Of a stretch of 64,000 bases of DNA, positions 33,701 through 42,040 are shown one piece after another. Every line of letters starts with the position of its first letter. Within the stretch, counting starts at the first letter, position 1. The stretch lies in contig JACKAC010000001.1 in NCBI GenBank assembly GCA_020635255.1, positions 531,001-595,000 of the forward strand, written 5' to 3'. Source of the stretch: Ignavibacteriales bacterium. Its GTDB lineage: Bacteria; Bacteroidota; Ignavibacteria; Tepidaquicellales; Tepidaquicellaceae. Below the pieces are notes generated by a model, which worked only from the letters and a program-made list of their open reading frames with translations, made no database searches and was not told the DNA's origin. The position numbers and the translations under genes were made by a program.

Positions 33701-34951
33701 GATAAGCAGGCGGTTAAGAAGAACCAGATGCTTTACGAATGGGATCCGTACAACTCTGTTATCGTTGCGGAAAACGATGGTAGCGTAAGATACCTCGATA
33801 TGGAAGAGGGCAAGCAGTATGAACTTATCAAAGACGAGCAGACAGGACACTATCAAAAGACAGTGGTCGAGAGCCGTGATAAGACAAAGAGCCCGGCTAT
33901 CCAGATCGTGGACGGAAATGACAAGGTATTGAGTACTTACCTCATTCCGGCAAAAGCTAACCTGCTGGTAGATGACGGCACCGAAGTAAAAGCCGGTACT
34001 ATCCTTGTTAAGATTCCTAGAGAATCCGGTAAGACCAGGGACATCACCGGTGGTCTGCCGAGAGTAACTGAGTTATTCGAAGCGAGAAGTCCTAACGATC
34101 CTGCAAAGATCGCTGAGATCGACGGTAAGGTCGAAATCGGTAAACTGACCAGGGGAAGCAGGGAGCTGAGAATACACTCACTCGACGGAAGTAAGGTAGT
34201 TGATTATAAAGTGCCTATCGGAAAGCACATCCTTGTTAGAGACGGCGACATCGTTAAATCAGGTGAACCGTTGACAGGCGGTGCGTTCGACCCTATAGAT
34301 ATTCTAAAGATACAGGGTGTATCATCTGTTCAGGAATATCTTGTAAATGAGATCCAGGAAGTTTATAGGATCCAGGGTGTGAAGATAAACGATAAGCACA
34401 TCGAAGTTATTGTGAAGCAGATGCTTCAGAAGGTAAAAATAACCGATCCGGGTGATACGAGATTCCTCGAAGGTGATATCGTTCACAAGAATCTCTTCAC
34501 CGATGCAAATAACGAGCTGAAAGGAAAGGTTATAGTAACCGACGTAGGCGGAAGCAATGTAAAGATAGGCGATACATTAACCAAGAAAGAAGCTAAGGAC
34601 ATCAAGGCAGAACTTAAGAAAAAGGACAAAGAACAGATTAAGACAAGAGATGCAATGCCTGCAACAGCAGACGCGATACTTCTCGGTATCACTCAGACTT
34701 CACTCACCACGGACAGCTTTATCTCTGCGGCATCGTTCCAGGAGACCACCAGGGTACTCACCGATGCGGCTATCAAGGGTAAAGTCGACCATCTGCTGGG
34801 CTTGAAGGAAAACGTGATCATCGGACAGCTTATACCTGCCGGTACAGGACTCAAGAAATACCGTGACCTGATCGTAATGAAGGAAAGGGAATCAGGCGCA
34901 GAACCTGTAGAAATTGAGGTCGAAGCCGAAGAAGAGAAGGTAGAAGCATAA
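30704..34951 (+). CDS. rpoC: DNA-directed RNA polymerase subunit beta-prime
   Basis: The protein has 1415 residues. N-terminal zinc site Cys65, Cys67, Cys80, Cys83; catalytic Mg motif NADFDGDQM (467-475); second zinc site CESKRGVCAKCYGRN (CxxxxxxCxxC) near 885; bridge/trigger helix region around GEPGTQLTLRTFHIGG. The C terminus ends in an acidic tail (EIEVEAEEEKVEA). ATG follows CCGGAG. It is the last gene before the terminator at 34975. Confidence 0.97.
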   Translation: MAIKQERKPKRFNKVSINLASTESITASSYGEVTKPETINYRTFKPDKDGLFCEKIFGPVKDWECHCGKYKGIRYKGIVCDRCGVEVNMKSVRRERMGHIALSVPVVHIWYFRSLPSKISHLLGISNKDLEKIIYYETYVVVNPGKTKYKRLEFITEEEYNEVMDSMSEEELDLPNDDPKKFYADQGGVAVKELLRSVPIEEEIVRLREELKDSPSALKKNENIKRLRVLEAFRKSEDERPNKPEWMVLDVVPVIPPELRPLVPLEGGRFATSDLNDLYRRVIIRNNRLKRLMEIKAPEVILRNEKRMLQEAVDALLDNSRRVTAVKAENRALKSLSDILKGKQGRFRQNLLGKRVDYSGRSVIVVGPELKLHQCGLPKDIALELFKPFVIRRLIDRDYVKTVKSAKKLIDRRTPEVWDILENVIDGHPVLLNRAPTLHRLSIQAFQPVLIEGKAITLHPLVCTAFNADFDGDQMAVHVPLSYDAQLEAGILMLSSHNILSPANGAPSIVPNQEMILGCYYVTKEMKGDKGEGMTFASPEEVLLAYDLRQVGLHAAIKVRNKGEIIETTVGRVIFNQIVPEGVPYINELLRKKKIYEIISMIYKTVGNLRTAQFLDDLKEIGFKYSTIGGLSVNIDDIEIPNNKWEIIDEAQKRVDVIEKSKRRGIISENERYNKVIDIWTHVRDEVKRELMTNLTRSKQGFNSLHMMIDSGARGSADQVSQLAGMRGLMQKPQKSLTGQAGEIIENPILANFKEGLSILEYFISTHGARKGLADTALKTADAGYLTRRLVDVAQDAIISEVDCGTIRGVETEALKEGEDIKETLAERILGRVATHDVVHPLTKEIIVKAGEEITEEKTEIISDSPLESVEIRSVLTCESKRGVCAKCYGRNLATGKMVEVGEAVGIIAAQSIGEPGTQLTLRTFHIGGTASKIIAQSQVATKFEGKTKFENLRIVEYKSAVGTTSMSLSRNGVINIVDDSGSVLTRYHVPYGSNLMVSDKQAVKKNQMLYEWDPYNSVIVAENDGSVRYLDMEEGKQYELIKDEQTGHYQKTVVESRDKTKSPAIQIVDGNDKVLSTYLIPAKANLLVDDGTEVKAGTILVKIPRESGKTRDITGGLPRVTELFEARSPNDPAKIAEIDGKVEIGKLTRGSRELRIHSLDGSKVVDYKVPIGKHILVRDGDIVKSGEPLTGGAFDPIDILKIQGVSSVQEYLVNEIQEVYRIQGVKINDKHIEVIVKQMLQKVKITDPGDTRFLEGDIVHKNLFTDANNELKGKVIVTDVGGSNVKIGDTLTKKEAKDIKAELKKKDKEQIKTRDAMPATADAILLGITQTSLTTDSFISAASFQETTRVLTDAAIKGKVDHLLGLKENVIIGQLIPAGTGLKKYRDLIVMKERESGAEPVEIEVEAEEEKVEA

Positions 34952-34974
34952 AAAACGTAATTTAGTCATATTTA

Positions 34975-35009
34975 AGCCATCCTGTTGCAAAATGGGATGG
35001 CTTTTTTTG
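34975..35009 (+). terminator. Rho-independent terminator after rpoC
   Basis: AGCCATCC (34975-34982) pairs with GGATGGCT (34995-35002), followed by a run of seven T. It ends the ribosomal/RNAP transcript before the dcw promoter. Confidence 0.9.
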
Positions 35010-35064
35010 TACTCCTCCCAAAGCTCACCACCGACCTAAAAATATAAATTTCATAGAAATAATG

Positions 35065-35095
35065 TTTGACTTTTAAAAGAAATTAGTTATTTTTG
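35065..35095 (+). promoter_or_regulatory. Promoter of the mraZ/dcw cluster
   Basis: TTTG at 35065-35068 and TATTTTTG at 35088-35095, 19 bases apart, match the Bacteroidota primary-sigma consensus exactly. It is the best promoter in the window. Confidence 0.75.
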
Positions 35096-35104
35096 TATAT
35101 TAAG

Positions 35105-35129
35105 TGGGGAAAAGTGGGGAGATGTGGAG
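35105..35129 (+). promoter_or_regulatory. MraZ operator: three TGGGG-type repeats at 10-base period
   Basis: TGGGG at 35105-35109, TGGGG at 35115-35119 and TGGAG at 35125-35129, each separated by 5 bases, fit the known MraZ box (direct TGGGN repeats, 10-bp period). They lie just downstream of the -7 element, where MraZ binding would block the start of transcription. Confidence 0.8.
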
Positions 35130-35168
35130 ACCCTTCCCTTAAATTTCCGCTAAAACAAGCATTTTTTA

Positions 35169-35636
35169 ATGTTTCAAGGACACGCAATATGCAATCTTGA
35201 CGCGAAGTCCAGGCTCATGATTCCTGCTAAATTCAGGAAATACATGACGCCTGAGGCTGATAATAAGCTTATCCTTACAAGGGGTATGGATAAGTGTCTG
35301 CTCGTCTATCCACAGGACGAGTGGGATAAGGTAAAAAATGCTCTCAGCGGATACAATTCATTTAACCGGGATCAGCGTTATTTCATTCGTGAATTTTTTA
35401 TGTATGTAAATGAATGCGAACTTGATTCCCAGAACAGGATATTAATTCCGCCTCAATTGATGGAATATGCGGGACTTCAAAAAGAAATAGTAATGCTGGG
35501 ACTGATGGATAAGATGGAGATCTGGAATCCGAAGACGAAAGAAGAATATGATAAGTCGCAAACGCAGACCTATGAAGAGATCGCGGAGAAAGTCTCGGAG
35601 ATAATCGAAGCCAAGAATGGCGGAACCTCCACATAG
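35169..35636 (+). CDS. mraZ: Transcriptional regulator MraZ
   Basis: The protein has 155 residues. Two AbrB-like half-domains are seen: FQGHAICNLDAKSRLMIPAKFRKYM and FFMYVNECELDSQNRILIPPQLMEYAGL, each with the D-x-K/Q-x-R-x-x-I/L-P motif. MraZ forms a ring that binds the TGGGN repeats upstream of its own gene and represses the division and wall cluster. The operator is directly visible 40-64 bases before the start. Confidence 0.95.
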   Translation: MFQGHAICNLDAKSRLMIPAKFRKYMTPEADNKLILTRGMDKCLLVYPQDEWDKVKNALSGYNSFNRDQRYFIREFFMYVNECELDSQNRILIPPQLMEYAGLQKEIVMLGLMDKMEIWNPKTKEEYDKSQTQTYEEIAEKVSEIIEAKNGGTST

Positions 35637-36591
35637 GATGCATGGTGGGATGTATAAGGATGAATTCCATACACCCGTTCTTTTAAATGAAGCCATAGAA
35701 TATCTACTCAACCCTGAATTTAAGAATTATGTGATAGCGGATTGCACGCTCGGCGGCGGCGGATACTCGCAATTGATCTGCGAAAGAACCTCCCCCGCTA
35801 GCAAAGTGATCTGCATAGACAAAGACCTGAACGCGATAGCCCACGCAAAGAAAAAGCTGACCCGGTTTAAAGATAAGACAGTCTTCGTCAACGGTAACTT
35901 CGGTGAGCTAAAGGAACTGTTAAGCAAGGAAGGTATAGAGAAGGTTTCGGGGATTGTGATGGACCTGGGGCTTTCATCCTACCAGCTGGAAGCGGAAGAG
36001 GGGTTTAGTTTTATGAGGGATACGGCGCTGGACATGAGGGCGTACAAGGAGGATGAGATAACCGCGGGAGAGGTAGTGAACGGGTACGTGGAAGATGAGT
36101 TGATGAGGGTGTTCGAGGGGTACGGAGAGATAGGGGACGCGAGGAGGCTCGTGAAAGCGATAGAGACCAGGCGCAGGAGTAAAGAGATTCGGACGACGTT
36201 TGACCTGGTGGGGATAGTGGATGATGAATACAGGATAGACAAGAAGAACAGGGCAAATTTTTTGGCGAAGATATTCCAGGCTTTAAGGATAGAAGTGAAT
36301 GCGGAGATGAGAAATCTCGAGCAGGTTTTGGAAGATTCGGTAGAACTTCTGGAGCAGGGAGGCAGGCTGGTAGCAGTCTCTTACCATTCACTGGAGGACA
36401 GGATAGTAAAGAATTTCCTGAAAGACAAATCGAAGAGAGAGAAAGTTTCAAAGTATAAGAAAGCAGAAGTTACGGGAGCGGAGCCGGTGTTTAAGATATT
36501 GACGAAGAAAGCAGTTACACCGGGTTACGAGGAAGTAAAGCATAACACCAGAGCAAGGAGCGCAAAGCTCAGAGCCGGAGAAAGGCTTTAA
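35617..36591 (+). CDS. rsmH: 16S rRNA (cytosine1402-N4)-methyltransferase RsmH
   Basis: The protein has 324 residues from ATG 35617, overlapping mraZ by 20 bases. Met8 (35638) or Met12 (35650, giving MYKDEFHTPVLL, the usual family start) are equally possible. Family blocks: HTPVLLNEAIEYL, DCTLGGGGYSQLI (SAM loop), VMDLGLSSYQLE, GFSFMRDTALDMR, and YHSLEDRIVKNFL. It methylates C1402 in the decoding centre. Confidence 0.95.
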   Translation: MAEPPHRMHGGMYKDEFHTPVLLNEAIEYLLNPEFKNYVIADCTLGGGGYSQLICERTSPASKVICIDKDLNAIAHAKKKLTRFKDKTVFVNGNFGELKELLSKEGIEKVSGIVMDLGLSSYQLEAEEGFSFMRDTALDMRAYKEDEITAGEVVNGYVEDELMRVFEGYGEIGDARRLVKAIETRRRSKEIRTTFDLVGIVDDEYRIDKKNRANFLAKIFQALRIEVNAEMRNLEQVLEDSVELLEQGGRLVAVSYHSLEDRIVKNFLKDKSKREKVSKYKKAEVTGAEPVFKILTKKAVTPGYEEVKHNTRARSAKLRAGERL

Positions 36592-36608
36592 AAACGAGGA
36601 TATTTTAA

Positions 36609-36947
36609 ATGAGAAGGAAGCAGTCGCTAGCGGAGGAAAAGCAAAAGGTGAAGATATCGGTCTTCTACGCACTACTGTCACTGACCCTCATCGCAATTCT
36701 TATAGTCTTTTACATAAATAACATAATAGCATCGAACAACCTGTCCGTCGAGACGAACAAGCTCAAAGGAGAAATAAACGACGTGAAGCAGACGAATGAT
36801 TTTTTGATGACGGAGGTGGAGAAGCTGAGCAGTTTTGAGAGGATAAAGCAGGTAGCGGAAGAGAGGCTCAACATGGTGTATTCGGATTCGGTGATAGACG
36901 AGGGAAAAGTAATAATCTTAAAAAAATCGGACCTGGAATCAAACTAA
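36609..36947 (+). CDS. ftsL: FtsL-type cell division protein
   Basis: The protein has 112 residues. A short basic cytoplasmic N terminus is followed by one transmembrane helix (about 17-38, VFYALLSLTLIAILIVFYI) and a periplasmic leucine-zipper-like coiled coil (LSVETNKLKGEINDVKQTNDFL), ending IKQVAEERLNMVY, the usual FtsL C-terminal motif. It links FtsQ/FtsB to FtsW/FtsI. Identification rests on topology and position between rsmH and ftsI, as FtsL sequences are poorly conserved. Confidence 0.85.
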   Translation: MRRKQSLAEEKQKVKISVFYALLSLTLIAILIVFYINNIIASNNLSVETNKLKGEINDVKQTNDFLMTEVEKLSSFERIKQVAEERLNMVYSDSVIDEGKVIILKKSDLESN

Positions 36948-36956
36948 TACTATTTT

Positions 36957-39143
36957 TTGAAGGACAGCTTCAAAATATCAAAAGATCCAAACCAGAAGTA
37001 CAACAGAAGAGTAAATTTCTTTGCGATCATCTTCTGCCTGCTCTTTACGGCGGTGGTGGTAAAGCTATTCGTGATCCAGATAATGGAATCGGAGAAATAC
37101 AAGATCGCCGCAAAGAAGCAATACGAAACAAAGATAGTATTGTATCCTTCGAGAGGACTGATATTCGACAGGAACATGAACCTGCTGGTGTCAAACTCTT
37201 ACAGGGTGTCCCTTGCGGTCGATCCGAACATGGTAGAGGATCCGGATAAGCTGGCTGACATACTAGCGGGGAAATTTCACAAGGACAGGAAAGAATATCT
37301 CGATAAGATAACGGCGGAGAACACTTCCTTTATCTATCTCGAAAGGAAAGTAGATCCGGAGAATGTAGGCGGTCTGGACACACTTGAATATCCCGGACTG
37401 ATAGTTCTCAATGAGCCGACAAGAGTTTACAATTACGGTTATCTCGGTTCTCAGGTACTCGGATTCACGAATAACGAGAACAGGGGACAGATGGGTATCG
37501 AGCTGTCGCTCAATGATAAGCTAGCGGGTAAGGACGGATTTATGATAATGCAGAAGGACGGAAAGGGCAACACCCGTCCGGCATTGAACTATCCGCGCAA
37601 GGAGCCGGTAAAAGGAAACAACGTAGTTCTCACGATAGACATCAACATACAGAGGATCGTCGAAGAGGAACTGGCAAAGGGTGTAAAGGAATTCCAGGCA
37701 GACGGCGGTAAGGTGGTTGTTCTGTCCACGCAAACGGGAGAGATACTCGGAATGAGTTCGTATCCGACATTCGACCCAAACAACATCACCTCAGCCGACA
37801 CGGTAGGAATGAAGAATAAGGTACTCTCCGATATATATGAGCCGGGGTCAACATTCAAACTAATCACGGCGGCCGGCTCTTTAGAAGAAAATCTTGTGGA
37901 CGTATCCACGATCATAAATACGCAGGGCGGAGGCGACTTAACGGTTAAGGATGAACACGGAGCGAGCAGTATGACCTTCCAGCAGGTACTGGAGCAGTCG
38001 AGCAACGTAGGTATGATGAAAACAGCCAGGATGCTGGGACCGGAAAGAATTTATAAATACGCCAGGGATTTCGGAATCGGTATTTATACCGGTGTCGAAT
38101 TGCCGGGTGAGAACAAAGGTCTTTTGAAGAGACCGGTGGATTTTACGGGACAGACGCTGGAATACATGGCAATAGGCTACCAGGTAATGATAAACGAGAT
38201 GCAATTGGCAACAGCATACGGAACGATAGCAAACAACGGGATGATGATGGCTCCTTACATTGTTAAGAGGGAGCTGGGGCTCGACGGAAAGGTAGTATTC
38301 GAGAATAAGCCGACACAGGTAAGGCAGGTCGTTTCGCAATTAACAGCGCAGAAAATAAACATGCTATTATACGGCGCGGTACAGAGAGGAACGGGTAAGG
38401 TTGCCCAGATAGAAGGCGTGAACGTATCGGGTAAGACGGGAACGGCCCAGAGGCTGGTGAACGGTTCATACTCGAGCGCGTCGCACAACGCTTCATTCGT
38501 CGGGTTCTTCCCATCAGAAAACCCGGTGATACTCATTGCCGTGGTAATAGATAACCCAAAATCAGGGCAGTTTTACGGAGGACATGTATCAGCTCCAATA
38601 TTCAAAAATATCGCAACCAGGATAATCGGTTACAAAGGTTTGTCCGACTATTCAAGCACACAACTGATAAACGCAAACTATGAGAAGCTAAACCAGGACG
38701 AATATCAATTTGCATCGCTGACAGAAAACGAGATGTACCTTCCCAACCTGGTAAACCTGAGGGAGAAAGATGCTATAGATATTCTGACCGAGAAGGGAAT
38801 ACAATATGAGCTGGTGAAGGAAGTAACAGACATGAAGACGACCGATAATACCGGTTATGAGTTTATAGTCGCGGACCAGTTCCCGGCGGCGAACACGTTA
38901 ATAAATCTAAAGGCGGGCGAGAAGATAAAGATACACGTTATCAGGAAGAAGCCCGGAGAAAAAAATCTATATAAAGTACCGGACGTAACCAATCAGAGTT
39001 TGAGAAAGGCGATAAACACTATGGTCAACGCGGGATTCAGGGTGCACATAAGCGGAAGCGGTAAGGTGGTTGGGCAGGACCCCAAACCGGAATCCCAGGA
39101 GCTGTATAAGACGGAAGTCACGCTTTTTTGCGAGAACGAATAA
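36957..39143 (+). CDS. ftsI: Peptidoglycan D,D-transpeptidase FtsI (PBP3) with PASTA domains
   Basis: The protein has 728 residues from a TTG start 9 bases after ftsL. Anchor helix about 24-42; dimerisation domain (ETKIVLYPSRGLIFDRNMN); transpeptidase motifs S298-T-F-K301 in EPGSTFKLITAAG, SSN near 348 and KTG near 493 (VSGKTGTAQR). The C terminus has two PASTA domains (LPNLVNLREKDAIDIL and KVPDVTNQSLRKAINTM), as in Spo-VD-type division PBPs. It cross-links septal peptidoglycan. Confidence 0.95.
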   Translation: MKDSFKISKDPNQKYNRRVNFFAIIFCLLFTAVVVKLFVIQIMESEKYKIAAKKQYETKIVLYPSRGLIFDRNMNLLVSNSYRVSLAVDPNMVEDPDKLADILAGKFHKDRKEYLDKITAENTSFIYLERKVDPENVGGLDTLEYPGLIVLNEPTRVYNYGYLGSQVLGFTNNENRGQMGIELSLNDKLAGKDGFMIMQKDGKGNTRPALNYPRKEPVKGNNVVLTIDINIQRIVEEELAKGVKEFQADGGKVVVLSTQTGEILGMSSYPTFDPNNITSADTVGMKNKVLSDIYEPGSTFKLITAAGSLEENLVDVSTIINTQGGGDLTVKDEHGASSMTFQQVLEQSSNVGMMKTARMLGPERIYKYARDFGIGIYTGVELPGENKGLLKRPVDFTGQTLEYMAIGYQVMINEMQLATAYGTIANNGMMMAPYIVKRELGLDGKVVFENKPTQVRQVVSQLTAQKINMLLYGAVQRGTGKVAQIEGVNVSGKTGTAQRLVNGSYSSASHNASFVGFFPSENPVILIAVVIDNPKSGQFYGGHVSAPIFKNIATRIIGYKGLSDYSSTQLINANYEKLNQDEYQFASLTENEMYLPNLVNLREKDAIDILTEKGIQYELVKEVTDMKTTDNTGYEFIVADQFPAANTLINLKAGEKIKIHVIRKKPGEKNLYKVPDVTNQSLRKAINTMVNAGFRVHISGSGKVVGQDPKPESQELYKTEVTLFCENE

Positions 39144-39152
39144 TTTTTATGA

Positions 39153-40646
39153 ATGATGAAGTTTTCAGAGTTATCTGATAAAAGTTCTTTGAAACCTGTC
39201 GAGATCAGGGATGATTTTGAAGTAAAAGGTCTGGCGTACGATTCGAGAAAAGTAAAAGAAGGATACATCTTCTTTGCCATAATAGGATACGAGGATGATG
39301 GAAATAAGTACATAAAGGACGCGCTGGCAAACGGCGCAGGGGCTGTGATAACCGAGAGGATAGAGGGCAATGAATACGCGGGGGAACTGGAAAACGGCAA
39401 TAGAAAGAAGATCCACGAAGCGCAGGACATCAGGAAAGTAATGGCGGAGATGAGCCGGGAGTTTTACGGTAACCCGGCAGAGCGGATAAAAGTTATCGGC
39501 GTAACCGGAACAAACGGCAAGACAACGATAACATACCTGATGAAAGCGGTGCTCGAAAAAGCCGGAAGTAAAACGGGATTGATAGGGACGATAAGTTACG
39601 ATGCAGGCGGTGAAAAAATGGGGTCCACGCTTACGACACCCGACTCGATAGAGATCTTCGGAATGCTGAGGGAGATGGCTGATAACGAGATGAAGTATTG
39701 TGTGATGGAGGTTTCGTCGATAGCACTGGAGCTAAAGAGAGTTTACGGGTTGGATTTTACGGCAGGTATATTCACGAACCTGAGCAGTGAGCACCTGGAC
39801 CTGCATTCGAACATGGAGAATTACTTTAACGCAAAGAAGATATTATTCGACGGGTTAAGAAAAGAGAGTTTCGCGGTCTCGAACGCGGACGATGAATACG
39901 GGAAAGCAATACTAGACGACACAAAGGCAAAGAAGATATTTTATTCGATAGATAAAGAGAGTGATTACAGAGCGGAAGACATAAAGCTGGGAATAGACGG
40001 ACTTGAATTTAAAGCAGTAACAAAAGAGGGAGAGTTTAAAATGAAAAGCGGATTAACAGGACGGTTCAACGTATCGAACATGTTAGCCGTAATGGCGACG
40101 GCAAATGCTCTGCGGGTAGATATGGAAATCATCCGTGAGGCAGTTGCCGATTTTCGTGATGTAGACGGCAGATTCACCCGCATAAAGCTTCCAAACGGAG
40201 CATATGCAGTGGTGGATTATTCTCATACCTCCGATTCATTAAAGAACGCTGTCGAGGCGGCGAGAGAGATCGTGGAAGAGCAGGGTGAAGGAAGAGTTGT
40301 AACGGTATTCGGATGCGGAGGCAACAGGGACAGGACGAAGCGTCCGGTCATGGGAAAATACGCAACGAGTTTATCGGATTATTCCATTATTACCTCCGAC
40401 AATCCAAGATTCGAAGAACCAATGGCTATAATTAACGAAATACTTTCGGGTGTGGAGACGGAAGGAAATTTTGAAGTGGATGAAGACAGGGAAGAAGCGA
40501 TAAGGAAAGCGATAGAGTATTCGAAGAAGGGTGACCTGGTACTGATCTGCGGTAAGGGACACGAGACATACCAGGAAGTAAGAGGAGTGAAGACGCATTT
40601 CGATGATAAGGAGATGGTAGCGAAATATTCAAATCTTGCAAAATGA
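39153..40646 (+). CDS. murE: UDP-MurNAc-tripeptide synthetase MurE
   Basis: The protein has 497 residues. It adds the third amino acid to UDP-MurNAc-L-Ala-D-Glu. P-loop GVTGTNGKTT; the carbamylated-lysine segment HLDLHSNMENYFNAKKILFDG; and SDNPRFE, the DNPR signature of enzymes that add meso-diaminopimelate. The murF start overlaps its stop (ATGA). Confidence 0.96.
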   Translation: MMKFSELSDKSSLKPVEIRDDFEVKGLAYDSRKVKEGYIFFAIIGYEDDGNKYIKDALANGAGAVITERIEGNEYAGELENGNRKKIHEAQDIRKVMAEMSREFYGNPAERIKVIGVTGTNGKTTITYLMKAVLEKAGSKTGLIGTISYDAGGEKMGSTLTTPDSIEIFGMLREMADNEMKYCVMEVSSIALELKRVYGLDFTAGIFTNLSSEHLDLHSNMENYFNAKKILFDGLRKESFAVSNADDEYGKAILDDTKAKKIFYSIDKESDYRAEDIKLGIDGLEFKAVTKEGEFKMKSGLTGRFNVSNMLAVMATANALRVDMEIIREAVADFRDVDGRFTRIKLPNGAYAVVDYSHTSDSLKNAVEAAREIVEEQGEGRVVTVFGCGGNRDRTKRPVMGKYATSLSDYSIITSDNPRFEEPMAIINEILSGVETEGNFEVDEDREEAIRKAIEYSKKGDLVLICGKGHETYQEVRGVKTHFDDKEMVAKYSNLAK

Positions 40647-42031
40647 TAAAGCTTGATGACTTTTTAAGCTTAAAAGGAAGCAAGATATACAATAGAGTTT
40701 GTTTTAGGAGAACAAATATCACCGGTGTAGGTATTGACTCGCGCACCATAAAAAAAAGCGAGGCGTTCTTTGCGATTAAAGGTGAAAGTACCGACGGCCA
40801 TAAGTACCTCGAGCAAGTAGTAAAGAAAGGAGTAAATCTTGTTGTCATTTGTTCGAGGAACCGGGCGCAATTTGAAAAAACGTTAAGTAAAACCCCTTAC
40901 GTTACTGTGCCCGATACTATTTCTGCCCTGGGAGAGTTAGCCCACAACCACAAATTAAAGTTCAAAACCCCCTTTTTGGCTATAGGTGGCAGTAACGGGA
41001 AAACAACAACCAAGGATCTGGTTAGCGCGGTACTTTCATCTAAATTTAAAGTTCTCAAGACCGAGGGAAATTTTAACAATCACATAGGACTCCCTCTAAC
41101 GATCCTGAGAATTAATTCCAAACACGAGTTCGCGGTGCTCGAAGTCGGAAGCAACCACTTCGGCGAGATAGAGTACCTTAATAAGATAGCCGAACCTGAT
41201 TACGGATTAGTAACAAATATCGGCAAGGAGCATTTAGAGTTCTTTAAAAATGAAAGAGGAGTAGCAAAAGCAGAGTTCGAGCTTTATGATTACTTGAGGA
41301 GAGAAGAAGACGGCGTTTGTTTTATGAACATGGATGATAAGTACATAAGAGAATACGCTAAGAAACTGGGAAAGAAGAAAAAGTTCACCTACTCCTACGG
41401 ATACAAGACGGATGTCACGGGAAAGTTCGTAAAGTTCAGCAAGGATTTCGAGCCGGTGATAAGAGTGAAAGGGATGGGAAAGGATTTTGAGGTAAAGATA
41501 GCGACATTCGGTAAGCATTCGATCTACAACGGGCTGGCGGCGGCGGCAGTAGGATTATATTTTGGGGTTTCTACTGCGGGAATAAAGAGGGCGCTGGGAA
41601 ATTTCAAACCGGCGAGTTCAAAGCGAATGGAAGTAGTAAAACACAAAGGAATGATATTTATTAACGATGCATATAACAGCAACCCAAACTCAGTGCAAAT
41701 GGGATTAGAGACACTCAAAGAGTACAACGGAAAAGGCAATAAGTATATATTGCTGGCTGATATGCTGGAGCTGGGTAAGTCGAGTAAGAAAGAGCATTCG
41801 GATATCGGGAAGCTGGTAAAGAAAATGGGATTTAAGCATTTGTACACATACGGGGAAGAGTCTTTCAATACGTTCAAGTCAGCAAAGGGAGTGCAGAACA
41901 ATTTTTATTTCGAGCTGAAAGGGGACATGGCTGAAATGCTGAATGCGGTTTTGAGGAAAGGGGATGTTGTTTACATAAAGGGATCCAGGGGAATGAAAAT
42001 GGAAGACGTGTTAATCAGCATTATAAACTAA
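40643..42031 (+). CDS. murF: UDP-MurNAc-tripeptide:D-Ala-D-Ala ligase MurF
   Basis: The protein has 462 residues. It adds D-Ala-D-Ala to complete UDP-MurNAc-pentapeptide. N-terminal substrate domain with GVGIDSRTIKKSEAFFAIKG; ATP loop IGGSNGKTTTKD (SNGKTT instead of TNGKTT); EVGSNHFGEI; NDAYNSNPNSVQMGL, a clear MurF signature. It overlaps murE by 4 bases. Confidence 0.95.
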   Translation: MIKLDDFLSLKGSKIYNRVCFRRTNITGVGIDSRTIKKSEAFFAIKGESTDGHKYLEQVVKKGVNLVVICSRNRAQFEKTLSKTPYVTVPDTISALGELAHNHKLKFKTPFLAIGGSNGKTTTKDLVSAVLSSKFKVLKTEGNFNNHIGLPLTILRINSKHEFAVLEVGSNHFGEIEYLNKIAEPDYGLVTNIGKEHLEFFKNERGVAKAEFELYDYLRREEDGVCFMNMDDKYIREYAKKLGKKKKFTYSYGYKTDVTGKFVKFSKDFEPVIRVKGMGKDFEVKIATFGKHSIYNGLAAAAVGLYFGVSTAGIKRALGNFKPASSKRMEVVKHKGMIFINDAYNSNPNSVQMGLETLKEYNGKGNKYILLADMLELGKSSKKEHSDIGKLVKKMGFKHLYTYGEESFNTFKSAKGVQNNFYFELKGDMAEMLNAVLRKGDVVYIKGSRGMKMEDVLISIIN

Positions 42032-42040
42032 AGGGGATAA

